64,000 nt of DNA, from the NCBI GenBank assembly GCA_010015655.1, contig ML976694.1, positions 538,105 to 602,104 on the forward strand, given 5' to 3'. Both the position numbers and the translations under genes were made by a program. Below the pieces are notes generated by a model. The model ran no database searches. It worked only from the letters and a program-made list of their open reading frames with translations, and had not been told where the DNA came from. The stretch is from Bimuria novae-zelandiae CBS 107.79. Taxonomy: Eukaryota; Ascomycota; Dothideomycetes; Pleosporales; Didymosphaeriaceae. This document shows, piece after piece, positions 21,174 through 33,789 of the stretch; position 1 is the first letter of the stretch; every line of letters starts with the position of its first letter.

Positions 21174-22902
21174 AAAGGGTAATCTCAAAAAGTCGACAAA
21201 TCACGTGACCAAATCGAGCGCCAAGAGGCGCTAAAACTCGCGCTAGGCCATAGAGCCCCGGCCTTCCGACGCGTTGCTACTTACACTTTCACACCTACTT
21301 TCTCACCCAATATGACTGATTTACGGCCGAAAAAAGGTCCTACGCCACTCTCTGACGCTCAAATAGGCGCGCTCATCGCTTTCCGCGCTCAAAACGGCCT
21401 TACATGGCCAGAAATCTCGTCGCTACTCGGCATCTCTGTCTCGGGCGCCTGCGCGGCCTACAAACGCGTCGAAAAAGCTGCTGAAGGAGATTCTCTACGA
21501 CACCTGCTGGCCGCTGTACCTACTAGCAGATCTCTGCGTACAGGGCGCAAACCGAAGGTACGCAATGGAAGCTCGCTCAGCGCGGAGTTGAGGCAAAATA
21601 TCATACAATTTGACACTTATCGCGTACATGAGGCAGTCCAGCAAGTCTGCGCAGAGGCAGGTATAACGCTCTCAGAGAATACTGTCAAGAGGATCACTCT
21701 AGAACACCGCGACGACGGGCATCCGTACGCTATTACACGCGGAGTTCGGCCTAAGAAACCGGCGCTCGACAGCGATGACAGAGACAATCGACTCTCCTAC
21801 AGCCAGTGGCTGATTGATGAGTACAACCTACGCTTTCCGCGCCTCATTTTCGTCTGCTACGACGAGACCTCAAAGGCCATTGGGGGCAGCAATATACGTG
21901 GCGGAAAGCAGAGGATTTCACGCCCAGTTGGACGAGATAGTAATCTCTACGCAACGCCCTATACGCCGCCCAAATTTAGCCTCATGATCTGCGCTGCTAC
22001 GTCAACTGATACCACCTGCGCCCACCTACGGCCTTGCGTTGTTTGGGCACAAGACGACGATGAGGATCGCGAGGACCTTATACAACGCGTTGCCCATACA
22101 AATCAGGTGGCAAAACAGGCCCTTAAGGTTAAACGCGCCCGCGCGATTGTCGCTGGCACCAACGAGGAGAGGCAACTCCGTGAGATCAATAGTAATATTG
22201 CTCACAATAACAGACGTCAGAGGGCCGCCAACAAGGCAGCTGGCAAGAAAGGAGGCGCTCTCCGCGCAGGCACCAAGAACCTACTCAACGCTGAGAAGTT
22301 CTACAAAACAGAGGATTTTGTATACCAAGGAGGGAAGGGCATGAACGGCATATGGTACGCGGAGAAGGTCCTCAAGAGCCACGTCTTTCCTTACTATTGC
22401 TCTATACGCGAGAACAACCCAGGCGCCATTGTATACTTGATTCAAGACAACGTACACCTCCACGCACTGGGCCTACGTTACTGTAGGCCAGAAATTGAAG
22501 CTCTAGGAATCAAGTTCGGCCCTCACCCTCCTAATTCACCCGATTTGCACCCAATTGAGCGCTGTTTTGGGCGTCTAGAAGGTTTCCTACAGAGTTACGA
22601 GTGCGAGTCGTATTCCAAGGCTGCCAAAAAGGCTGCTGAGCAGCACGTACGTCAAGTGTGGCAGAGTGATGAGTAGCTCAGGCAATATATGGCTGAAAAG
22701 CTCCATCCTAACTACTTTCTGCATGTTGCAGAGCAATGTGTGCAGGCAGGTGGCGAGAATAACTTTACAGCATAATTAGAACATCTTATTTTGGTGTATG
22801 TCCGCCTATTTTCGATGAAATCGAGATGCACAGGTTTGGTGTTGCGACCCCTGCTAACATCCCTGCAGCACGTGATTCATCGACTTTTTGAGATTACCCT
22901 TT
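21174..22902 (+). mobile_element. Tc1/mariner-like element, copy 1 (little RIP)
   Basis: Inverted ends AAAGGGTAATCTCAAAAAGT (21174) and its reverse complement (to 22902). It encloses one transposase gene and normal-composition DNA, unlike the AT-rich DNA around it. The exact target duplication is unclear (TA expected). A related decayed copy lies at 55567-57032 with a right end near 57170. Confidence 0.75.
21312..22676 (+). CDS. Tc1/mariner-like DDE transposase, nearly intact
   Basis: 454 codons from ATG 21312. The N-terminal helix-turn-helix region (ALIAFRAQNGLTWPEISSLL) is followed by the DDE_3-type catalytic core: first Asp in FVCYDETSKA, second in YLIQDNVHLHA, third acidic position in PPNSPDLHPIERCFGRL. 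A TAG at 22674-22676 ends the frame about 32 codons before the end seen in the sister copy, which reads EE there. The frame continues after the TAG with QYMAEKLHPNYFLHVAEQ to a stop near 22770. The catalytic residues are all before the TAG, so a slightly short transposase may still be made. A function in transposition is inferred from family motifs. Confidence 0.82.
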   Translation: MTDLRPKKGPTPLSDAQIGALIAFRAQNGLTWPEISSLLGISVSGACAAYKRVEKAAEGDSLRHLLAAVPTSRSLRTGRKPKVRNGSSLSAELRQNIIQFDTYRVHEAVQQVCAEAGITLSENTVKRITLEHRDDGHPYAITRGVRPKKPALDSDDRDNRLSYSQWLIDEYNLRFPRLIFVCYDETSKAIGGSNIRGGKQRISRPVGRDSNLYATPYTPPKFSLMICAATSTDTTCAHLRPCVVWAQDDDEDREDLIQRVAHTNQVAKQALKVKRARAIVAGTNEERQLREINSNIAHNNRRQRAANKAAGKKGGALRAGTKNLLNAEKFYKTEDFVYQGGKGMNGIWYAEKVLKSHVFPYYCSIRENNPGAIVYLIQDNVHLHALGLRYCRPEIEALGIKFGPHPPNSPDLHPIERCFGRLEGFLQSYECESYSKAAKKAAEQHVRQVWQSDE

Positions 22903-24135
22903 GTAACACTAACCTCGTGTATAAGATTAATAGTATCACCACCTCTTGCATGTCCACGCTACAACGCGATTATTACGTTATATTGCTTTATTAACGCGTA
23001 TAAATAATATTTATATGCGTAAAAGCCTTCTATAAGCCTAATTTCCTATACGCTTAAACGCTAACGCGTGTAATAGACCTATTCTTAGGTGGCTAAGCCT
23101 AGGGCCGCCTAATCCTGTATTGCTTATTAGATAATAGAGACCTCGCCTACAAGACTTAGTAGCTAGCTAGCTAACGTTAACGCCTCTAGTACTATCCCTA
23201 AACACTATAACGCCTGTACGCCTATAGTTAATTATTAACCTACCTATAATAAGTAGCTACGCGATTAATTAAAACCCTTTATACTACTATATATATCTAC
23301 ATCTCTTGATAATGCGTTAGTACTTAGCTAAGAACGACGCGTTATATAATGCCTTATTACTAGTAACACCTTTACTAACCTACTATAGGTCTAGTTCTTA
23401 GAGGCTTAGCAAAATAAAAGTCTCTAAGTACTTGTAAGCCTCGTAAGCCTCCTAAGCCTTATCGTTGTCCTCTTAACCTAGCTCTTAAGTCTTATCTGCT
23501 ATCTATCTTAACTCTTTATTATTATTACCTTCACCGTTACCAGAAGGCGCTCCCACCCACGATTACCTGCTACTAATAGATAAGACAGCTATATACAGCG
23601 TAAAGTTTAACGTTAATTTCTACTACGTGTATTAAAAGGGTAAACGTCTCTAGCCTTCCTAATTAGGCTATACTATTAGGTATAAGACCTATATATCCGG
23701 TTATTGTATACTCTCCGATATATAGCATTTTAGGCTTTAATTATAGTACACTAAGGACGACAATAGCATTACTAAACTTTAATTATATAAGCTTTATTAC
23801 TAAAGTTGTTAAACGAACGACGCAATAGCTATTAATAGCACTATATATATTTAGGATTACGTGCGGAAAGTACACTCTATTAATCTATCTACTAGCTAGC
23901 GCGTCCCTAGTACGCCTGTACCTATACTAGAATCTCCCTTCACCGCTGCTGCGCACGTCCCTAGGTCTTTATCTTAACTATTATATATGCCTTAGGAGGA
24001 GGATAGCTTCTAAGCCTTAGTTATTTATTAGATAATTATAAGAGATTTAAGTTTCTAAGACGTTATAAGCCCTTTAACCTAAGGTCTATTAACTTAGAAT
24101 TAAGCTTAGCTATTACACGCCTTACCTAATTTATT
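22903..24135 (+). pseudogene. hAT left half: degraded 5' part of transposase
   Basis: AT-rich, stop-filled DNA that belongs to the NLR-disrupting hAT by position, between the Tc1-like insertion and the gypsy target duplication AAATA. The + strand from about 23600 has interrupted coding character but no intact motif. It should hold the N-terminal part of the transposase whose C-terminal part is at 40418-42200. Confidence 0.45.
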
Positions 24136-24570
24136 AAATATATTATAAGGCGCTTACATCTTATTCTAATCCAGGTTAGGGTGGTAAGGTATTATAGTGC
24201 TTTATAAATTATTTAGAAGTATAAATTGATGCAACACTTAGCGCGTACTAAATAATCTAATCTTATAATAAATAAGATAACTATTAGTTTATATAGGAGA
24301 ACGTACTCGCATAGAAGATATATAAGTTAACTATAAGGAATATATAATAGGAAACTATCTTATATATATATATATATCTTACTTGCTTAGCTACTTAGCA
24401 CTACTAATTAACTAAATAGTTACGTGTCTTACTTAGTTACTTAGTACTACTAGTCTATTAAGTAGTTACGTAGTTCTAGGGCTAGCTCCTTAGCGTATTT
24501 ATTAACCTATTTTTTAGCTACTTATTTTTATAAGCGCCTATTCTTTATTATTTTATTTTTAGTTTATAAT

Positions 24571-26496
24571 TGTGGCGCACAGTCACAACGATTAGGGAGC
24601 TAGAAAACAAAGTCTATTAAGGAGAGGAAGCTCTATAATAACTAGCTATTTATAGGTTTAGAGGATCGCGTTCTTAGCTACTTAGCTACTTAGCTTAACC
24701 CTAGCTAGCGTAGAAAGCTCTAATAAGGTGCCTTTTATAATACACCCCCTAGCTTATAAAGCGTAGCATAATAAGCTAAATAATAACTTAAAGTATAAAA
24801 GGTAGCGAACTTACGCGTAGAGCTTAAAAAGCGTCTAGCTTAGATCTCTAGCTCGCTAGGTGATTAGTCTAAGTAGCTAGTTTATATATAGTTTTAAGAG
24901 AAAGGTAAAGAAGAAAAGGGAGTAGCGTACTTCTATTATAGAGCTTTAATAAACGTTTAAGGATAACTATTTACTTATAACGTGACCCGCGCGAGTACCT
25001 GCGTAGAAAGGTAAAGAAATAAAAGAAGTAGCGTACTTCTACTATAAAGTTTTAATAAACGTTTAAGAGTAGCTATTTACTTATAACGTGACCCGTGCGA
25101 GTACCTGTGTATATAAATATAAAAAATAGGCAGCTATAGGATTATAGCGCCTAGCTAGTAAAGGCTTACTTACTTATAGGCTTACTATAATCTATGCTTT
25201 AATGTTCCCTGGAAAGACTAGAGGAGGGTCTACTATTCACCCCTTATACATAAGCTTAGTTAATAATACCTTCTACTAATTCTTTTAAATCTAGCTCTTA
25301 ATTTCACTAATCTCCTTACTTATAGGCTTATTATAAAGCTTATAAGGAGCTTCTCCTTAGAGCGCGTACTAAAGGCAATTACACTTTATAGGCTTCTATT
25401 AATACTAGCTATTTGCTCTATATAGGCACTTATAGCTTATATTAGGAGTACGCCCTCTAAGCGTAGCGTACATGCTTATGTGCTTAGTTATTTAGTCGAG
25501 CTGCGCGAGCTAGCGAGCGTATCCTTCTAGAGATAGAGTTGCTACTGCGCCTAGTCACGATAGGTTATTAAGCTTTCTCTAAGCCTACTTATAGTTATAT
25601 TATAGTGCTAAGCGTAAGAAATCCTTTATTAGTAGCGTACCCTTTATCTTTAGAAAATCTAGGAGTATAGCGTTGGCGTGTGCGCAGTTCTATTTAGATA
25701 GCTATTTAGTTATGTCTATTGTTCTGCTGCTCTATGGGCGTAGGGTGACCTCTCTATATATATGTCGTACTTGCTCCTTCTAATTATTATCGCTTAGATA
25801 GAGATTATTTTTAAGTTTTTTAATTAGCGCCTGCAGCGTCTACTACTTACTTAACTATAGTATTATAAGCTTTAGCTTTTGTAAATTAACTATAGCGTAG
25901 ACCTAGTTTTAGAGTGCCTAAAGCTTTATTACGAGCTAACTATAAATAGTAAACTCTAGCTTATAGCGCTTAAGCTATTATGCACGGGACTTGCCCTTAA
26001 TATTTATATTTAGTAGCTTTAGAGCCTAGTCGTGTATATTTATCTACTTAGGAGCCTTAAGGTTAATATAACTTTATATTCCTTAAGCCTTTACGTGGTA
26101 CTTAAGCTGCGCGTACTAAGGTAGGAATAAGTTATAATTTATAAGTTAGTTACTTACTAGGAGCTTTGTAGTAGTCGTCGTATAGTCTAGCTCTATTATA
26201 GGTTATAAGCGTCGAGACGTAAGCGTAAGGATAATAAGGAGCAAGAAATAGTTTACTATTATAATTATTAGCTAGTATAGAGCGAGTATATTATAAAGTA
26301 TTATAAAGGTACTAGGCTTATAACTATAGCGCATAGTTACAATGATCAGGGAGCTTAAAAATAAAGTCTATTAAGGAGAGGAAGCTCTACGACGACTAGC
26401 TATTTATAGGTTTAGGAGATCGCGTGCTTGGCTGCTTGGCTGCTCGGCTCAACCCTAGCTAGCGTAGAAAGCTCTAGTAAGTTGCCTTTTGCAACA
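24571..26496 (-). mobile_element. Non-autonomous mini-LTR element, copy 2
   Basis: Terminal direct repeats 24571-24744 and 26325-26496 (start TGTGGCGCACAGTCACAA, end AATACA or GCAACA). A 5-bp duplication ATAAT lies at 24566-24570 and 26497-26501. It is homologous over its length to 14004-15878 in the opposite orientation. It is inserted one base before the end of the left gypsy LTR. No pol genes visible. Confidence 0.82.
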
Positions 26497-28418
26497 ATAA
26501 TACTATCCTCCCCTTTCTAGTTTTTACCCGCGAAGAATTATACCTGCTAACTAAATAACTAGTACTTATTATTATTATAAACTTATATTTACTATTAAGG
26601 CGTATAGAAGTGTTATAGTATTAGAGTATTTTAACTACTAGACCTACTCGCGGGTCTATAACGTGTCCGTGCACTCAACGCCCGGATTCAGTCAACGCCC
26701 TGCTAAACACCATAACACCTTAATTAAAATAACGCTGTATGTCTAACACAATTGCTATTATTACAATATTTTATAGTAGAGTGCTACATTAATGCTTGCG
26801 ACCAACCTGCACTATTTATATTTATATAGAAGCTTAACGTTGCGGCCGCGCCGCGTAGTTTTGGTTAGAGCTACTAATGCGGCACCTAAGGCGTCTGCAG
26901 TAAGTACAGCGTTAACCACACGTTTCTGACGCTTGTTACTCTGTGTAGATGGCTGAGAGGCCTTTCTCTTACCCTTTTGGGCAGATTGTAGAGCTTTTGC
27001 TGCGTCACGAGCCTCCTTTTCGCGAGCACGCTCTGCTGCCTTCTCAGCCCTCTCCTTCTCTCTGGCTACCTTGGCTGCCTCCCGCGCCACACGCTTCTCC
27101 TCTATAATCTTCTTCTTACACAGCTTAGCTGCCTTCCTTAACTTAGCTATCTTGGCTTTTTAAAGTCTCCGCTCCTTCTCCTCTTGCTCCTTTATAGACT
27201 AACGTACACGTGCCTCCCTAACCTTCCTTAGTAACTAGAAAACTGCACCTCTATAGTATTTTTAATATTACTAAAGGTTAAGAGGCTTGCCCTTCTTCTT
27301 ATACCTCTTCTTAACTAATAGCGCCTCCTTTAGCCCGTTAATTTCATGGCGAAGGAGCTTATTTTAAACAGAGATATAGTAGAGTAAGTGGCTAAGCTTC
27401 TGCGCGTCCTTACTGCTCTGGTCCTCTACTGCAGATCGCACAAGGCGATCCAGTTTACGCCAGTCAGATCCGCTAAGTGCTGACGTAGAGCTCTCTCGCG
27501 ATACCTGCTCATCTAGGGTGGTGTTAGTGAACCTTTTAAGTATAACCTCTAGATTAAATGGTGATATACTAGTTGCTTTAAAAGACTTAAGTATTATCTC
27601 CTCCTTAAAGGAGCTTATCTACGCTTTCTAAAAAAGGGGGAAGAAGTCGCCTTTCTTAATTAAGAGTAGGCCTTAGCTCTTTTAAAAGTAGGTTATAAGC
27701 TTAGCTAAGTAGGCTAATAAAAGAGGCTTAAAGAGCACTACATCAAGCGGCTAAAGGGTGTAGGTTAAATAAGGGGGTAAGATAGCTAGGAGAATCCTAT
27801 TCTAATCACAATAGTTAATAAAATCTATAGTAACATGGGATCTATGGCCATTAAGGATAAGTAGCCAGTAGGATCTTCAAGCTTTTGCCTTTATATAGTA
27901 ATTAAACACCTGCTTAAGCCAGGCAAGGCTGATATCGTTATTTGTCTAGCCTGACGGTAATAAGGTGATGTGCACGCCATGCTTTCCTGCCTTAATATTC
28001 TTAACCTAGCTTAATTGTATAGCCTTGTTGGTAGCCTAATAGATAAGGCTTGGCGGTAAGGCTGCTCTATCCGCGCATACACATGCTAGGATGGTAATTT
28101 ATTCACGAGACCTATCTTAGAGAGATGCTCTAACCTCCTTCTTCTCCCACATCCGTCTGCTGAACACCCGTTTTGATCTACTAACAATACTAATTAAGCA
28201 GCCCTTTTCATCTATATTATACGTGTAATGAGGCTTAATGTCGTATTCCTTTATTTTATCACGTAGGAAGTTAAAATATAGGCTATATTTATCCCCTAAG
28301 TTAGCGTTATAGCGATTACTGTCTATACTAGCTGCTTATCGAGAAATTAGATAGATGCTGTGTTGGTTGATGAAGCGCGTGACCTAGCTCTCGCTTACTA
28401 GCTCCTTGGCTATTGTTA

Positions 28419-31400
28419 ACGTGTCCGTGCACCCAATGCACGGATTCAGCCAATGCACGCCGAACACCATAAACGCTCTATTAGAAATAAGGCTGCAGAA
28501 CCACCCACAAACAATATTATTATAAGATTTTCTACTAGGATAGTAAATCGATAGCTGCGATTCATTTGCACTATTTAAATCTATCTAGAAGCTTGACGTC
28601 GCGGCCGCTCCGTGTGGATTTGGTTGGGGCAGCAGATGCGCCCTTTGAGGCCTCCCTAATATCTGTAGCATTAACAACACGTTTCTGACGCTTTCTGCTC
28701 TGTGGAGATGGCTAAGAAGCTTTTCTCTTACTCCTTTAGGATAGTTGTAGAGCCTTTTTAGCGTTATTAGCAGACTTCTGGGTAGTGCGCTGAGCTGCCT
28801 TTTTAGCTCTCTCCTTCTCCTTTGCCTTCTTCGCTGCCTCTCTCGCTGCACGCTTTTCTTGCTAGATTTTCTCCTTGTATAGCTTAGCTGCCTTCTTTAG
28901 CTCTGCTATCTCTACTTTTTAAAGCTACTACTACTTATCCTCTTGCTCCTTAATTAATTAACGATAACGTGCCTCCCTTACTTTCCTTAGTGACTATAAG
29001 ATAGCCCCACCATAATACTCTTAGCGCTATTAAAGGTCTAAAGCTTTGCTCTTCTTATTACGCTTCTTCTTAATAGATAGCGCCTGCCTAAGCCTATTAT
29101 TATCATGCTTAAGCAGCTCATTTTCAACAGATAGGTGGTAGAGTAATTAACGAAGCTTCTATGTATCCTTGCTACTTTAATCACTTACTATAGAGCGTAC
29201 AAGCCTATCTATCTTTCTCTAGTTATAATCGCTAAGCCTTGATAAGGAGCTATTGCCTGATTCTTGATCCTGGGTGAACCTATTAAGGATAGGGTCAGGA
29301 TTAGGTGGCTTGGTTAGTTGGTTGGTATTCATTTTTCGTCTAGTTAATAGGGATTAAGTCCACCATCTCGCCTCCCGAAGGGCATATACGACGTGCTAAG
29401 CTATAGAATTATAGTACTAATATACTACCTTAGAAAGCATTTCTTGCCTGCGCGGGTATTACTACCATTTTAAGCTATAGCTCCCCTTCCCGTTAGGGAG
29501 ACTAAGCAGTGTATGTACATTAGGGTGAATCCTTTATGTGTGTTCAGAGGCAGTTTAGTGCTGTGAGAAGAAAGAAAAGGAAAGAGTGGATAGGTGTAAA
29601 GAGCTAGTGCTCTATCGAATCGGAGCCGTGGCTCTGCGCGAGGAGAGCCTTTGTACCAGGCTTAGCGATGCCTGTGTCGAAGGAGATAGGTGTAGTAGGA
29701 AGGCAGAGCCAGGCCTGTCCTTCTTCTTTATCCCTAAGAGTCGTATGATATAAGGCTAGGCTGGCTACCTTGTTTGCGTGTTGTGTTAGGTTAGGGACGC
29801 TAATAGTTAGTCTTTAGAGAGCTGCGGGCAGCTCTTATCGTTGTAGGTATTAAGAGCTAGTGCTCTGTCGAATCGTGCTATAGCTCTTCGCATAGAGAGC
29901 CTTTATATTTAGGCCTAGCAGGTGCCCATATCTTGCAAGAGTAAGGAGTGTCACGACTATCTCCTTATCTTAGCTATAGTTATAGCCTTTAACTAAACGT
30001 GAAAATCTGAGCGGCGCACGGGCCATTTTAAAAAGATTTTAGCTTACTAGGGAGCTAAAAGAGAAAATAGGGCAGCGCGCCTGCCACAACACCTATAGCT
30101 AAAAGAGGACGCTAGAAAACAGATTTATAAAGGCATTTAAGTCGTGTTTTAACGAAAAATTGATGGATATCGACCTTTCGGTGACCTGGAAAAGTTGATG
30201 TTCGGTGCAGGATTAGGTGGCGATATACCTATGGCTCTAAAAGAGCTAAGGATAGTTAATTCCTTAAAAGAGGCCTTCCACGCATTCCAGAATAGTGGAA
30301 AGAAGTCGCCTTTAGTGATAGAAGCTAGGCCCTAGCTTCTATAAAGGTATCTTGATAGCTCTGCTAAGTAGGCTATTAATAGAGGCTTAAACATCGTAAC
30401 ATCAAGTGGCTAAAGTATATAAGTTAAATAAAGAGGCAGGACAGCAAGCAGGATCCTATTCTAATTATAATAGTTAATAAAGTCTATAGTAACATAAGAT
30501 CCGTAGCTATCTATAATTAAAAGTTAATATAATTGTCGAGTCTTCTCTTTTGTACAGCGATTAAACACCTGCTTAAGCCAGGCAAGCCTGATATTATTGT
30601 TCGTCTAGCCAGAGGATGATAAGGTAATAAAGACTTTATAATATCCTGCCTTAATATCCTCTACCCAGCTTGATTGGATGTCCTTGTTAGCAGCCTTATA
30701 GATAAGGCTTAGCGGCAAAGCTGATCTATTAGCGCAGATACATGCTAGGAGCGTGATCCACGCGCGATTGCCATCCTAGAGTGATGCCCTAACCTCCTTC
30801 TTCTCCTACATTTGTCTGCTGAATATCCTCTTTGTTCTACCAACGATACCGATCAGGACACCTTTTTCATCCATATTATAGATATAACGAGGATCTATGC
30901 GATATTAATTAATCTTGCTGTGTACAAGGTTAAAATAGAGGCGATATTTATCTACTAAATTAGCTTTGTGGCGATTGCTGTCCATGCCGACGGTCCATTG
31001 CGAGATGAGATGAATGCTGTGTTGGTTAATAAAGCGGGTAACCCAGCTCTCGCTGACTGGCTCCTTTGCTATCGTCGAGGCAAAATTCTGTATCATCTCT
31101 CTAGTAGGAGGTATATGTCTCTCTGTGAGCCTTTTGATATATCGTACAAGCTCCTGCTCTTGCTGTGGGTTGAGCTTTCGCTAATTGATTGTGTTGGCTG
31201 CACGCGTCGCGGTAACACCTCGGTGCCTTCGTGAGAGTGTAGATCGATTAACACCATATCTGGTAGCAATTTCTATATATGAAAAATCTTCTCCTGGTTC
31301 TCGCGATTCGATCTCATCTATCGCAGCTTGAATTGGATCCATATTGGTGGAGTTATCGCGTGTTGAAAGTAGGGAGTTTTGACGCGTCGGATGTTCGGCG

Positions 31401-31439
31401 TGCATTGGCTGAATCCGTGCATTGGGTGCACGGACACGT
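28419..31439 (-). mobile_element. Inner Fot1/pogo-type element
   Basis: Terminal inverted repeats begin ACGTGTCCGTGCACCCAATG at 28419 and end as the reverse complement at 31439, with TA on both sides (28417-28418 and 31440-31441). The - strand transposase begins at ATG 31342 (MDPIQAAIDEIESREPGEDF, then YGVNRSTLSRRHRGVT, the psq-type helix-turn-helix). It continues in pieces (VSESWVTRFINQHS at about 31050, the CENP-B-type DNA-binding region) and ends with the basic tail near 28585. It is broken by stops and by a 0.9-kb insertion at 29309-30207. Sequence decay is milder than in the outer copy. Confidence 0.85.
29309..30207. mobile_element. Unidentified 0.9-kb insertion with 13-bp direct repeats at its ends
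   Basis: Interrupts the inner pogo transposase; flanked by identical CAGGATTAGGTGG at 29296-29308 and 30208-30220. Comparison with the outer pogo near 27560 shows only one such segment is native. The interior contains two direct repeats (about 29599-29670 and 29849-29920, both with AGAGCTAGTGCTCT then a TCGAATC motif). It is less AT-rich than its surroundings. No ORF, LTR or inverted ends found. Confidence 0.6.
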
Positions 31440-33789
31440 TAACGCGAAATTTCGTATTATCTCTCTTATAGGTGGCAAGTGACGCGCGGTGAGCCCTTCT
31501 ATATAGGTAATAAGCTCCTGCTCTTGCTAGGGACTAAGTTTCTATTAGTTAAACCCCGTAGTGGTATGCGACGTTTAAATTACTTAGTGCCTTCGCGATA
31601 GCGTACTTTAATTAATGCTATGCTTGCTAGCTACTTTAGTATAAGAAAATAATTCTCTAGGCCTTAGCAATTCTATTTCTTTAATTATAGCCGTAATTGA
31701 GCTTATGTTGGTGGCGTTATAGCACGTTAAAAGTTGGGGTGGTTTGTGTTCCGCGGGGCGTTGACTGAATCCGGGCGTTGAGTGCACGGACACGTTAAGG
31801 TATTAGTTTATTTAAAAAAAAAAAGTATAGTAAGTGTCTAAAGAGGGGCGCGAAGTGCAACGTAGCTATTACTTATAATAAATTTTTTATTTAGTTACTA
31901 AAAAGTAAAAATTAAATATGTAGATTTTAAAGACGCGAAAAAAGTAAGATATAGTATTTAAGGCTATACATGTAGCTTACGTAAAAAAAATGCTCAGCTA
32001 CATAGTTAGTATTAAATATAAAGTATACTAAAAAAGTAATTACTATTAAAAGCGCTACTATAAAGGAATTAAAAGGGGACCTGCCTTAGCCTTCCTAGCT
32101 AAACGGCCCGACTATGTTTTCCCTGTCTATTTAGTCAGCCATAGAGGAGCTCCCTCCTGACTTCTAGGATAACCCACCGTCCCTAGTATCCTAGGTCCTC
32201 CTAGGGCGCGGGGTGTTCGGGTATTCCTTATAGAACTTGTTTAGGATAGCTTTATAGTTAGTAAGGTTCCTTACTAGTTCTTATATATTATAGCTTTCTA
32301 GCTATCCTTCCTATTTTATTAAGTACTTATACTAATACCTAAATTTTTATAAATTCCTAATTGCCTTAACTTTATACTCTTTATCCTTAAGTTTTAAATA
32401 TAATTTTAATTTAGTATTTAGTAGTACTAGTTCTAATAATAATTTATAAAAGACTAGGTATATGTGCGTATCTATAAGTAACTATAATTTAAAATTTACT
32501 AGTTCTTTAACTTTTTAAACCTTAAATAGTTTTTTTTAAAAGTTATTTAGTTTCTTACTTAGTTTTATTATCTTAGGATTTTTTTACGCAAAGAAAATTT
32601 TATCCCCCTTTTTAAAAGGTAGTTCCTTAATTCTTTTCTTATTTACTTATTTTACTATTTACTTATTAAGTTACATAATATTCTTACGTAGTGTTTCGTG
32701 TAGGTTTTACATAAGTTTAGCTTTATTAGCTACGTCCTTTTTAACGCTCTTAATATCTAATAGATCCTAGTAAGTTATTAGCTCACATCCGTGATTAGCG
32801 TAGTATGGCGAGTACCCTATAGTCGCCAATGTTGTACTGTTGTATGCTAGTTAGGCTATTAGTAATAGCTCTATCTAATTATCCTAAAGCTTATTTATAT
32901 ATATCTAGAAGTACTATTTTAACGTCTAGTTTATTTGCTTAGTTTGGCTATTTATTTTAGGATGGAAGCTTGTCGTGAGCTTATATTTAATCCCTAATTT
33001 AGCTATAAACGAAGTCTAATACGATAATATAAATATCTTAGCTTTATTAGTAATAAACTTATCTAGTTATTTAACCTATAATATTAGCTCTTATTTTGCT
33101 ATATAAGCTAATTCTTCTATTAATATAGCTTCTTTAATTAGCACGAACCTTGACTCCTTAGTTAGTTAATAGACTATAACTGAAATAAAATTATAGGGTT
33201 CCTTATTCCTTAGTGCTAATAATACTAGTGGTTTTATAATAAAGTCTATAGTTACACTAGACCACGGTCTTAGGGGTAATTATAATAGCTATAAGAGGCT
33301 ATAGGGCTTATATTTCTTAGGCTTATTTTTATAACAGGCTAAATAGTTGCCTAAAACCTTCTATACTGCCTAGCGTAGCCTAGGGATAGTATATTCGTTC
33401 GCGATCTAACGCGTTATTTTAGCTATCTTTAAGTATTCTTAATCCTTATCTTTATATAACTTTTTAATTAATAGCGGAGCTACCTACTTACTAATTTAAA
33501 TATAGTTTTAATAGTTTTGTGCTATTAATCTTGTGGCTTTATAAAAATTATATACTTAATAGTCCTTAATTATAAGCCTCCTATAATCCTATATCCCCTC
33601 TATAGCTAGTCTATAATAGGTAAAGTCTACGCATCGCACTTTTAGTGCTAGCGTAAGTTATATCTTATTATAGTAAAGAGTTCTGTCCTTTGCATAGATT
33701 AAGATTGTAATATAGTTACCTTTATTATTTTTTTTAAAGTCTAATTATCTACTTAGCGCGTTTACTACAGCGTTTACGTTTCTTAGTAG

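Larger units (their letters stand above)
26661..31795 (-). mobile_element. Outer Fot1/pogo-type element, carrying an inner pogo
   Basis: Terminal inverted repeats starting ACGTGTCCGTGCACTCAACG (26661) and ending with the reverse complement at 31795, flanked by TA (26659-26660 and 31796-31797). The - strand transposase is decayed. Its N-terminal part remains at about 31450-31790 (ELFSYTKVASKHSIN). The C-terminal tail remains at 26812-27090 (KGKRKASQPSTQSNKRQKR...KTTRRGRNVKL), typical of fungal pogo transposases. It is interrupted at a TA by the inner pogo 28419-31439. Confidence 0.85.

Noticed and set aside
29599..29920. tRNA gene suggested by TCGAATC motifs
   Set aside because: No cloverleaf with acceptor stem or A-box could be formed at the proper spacing.
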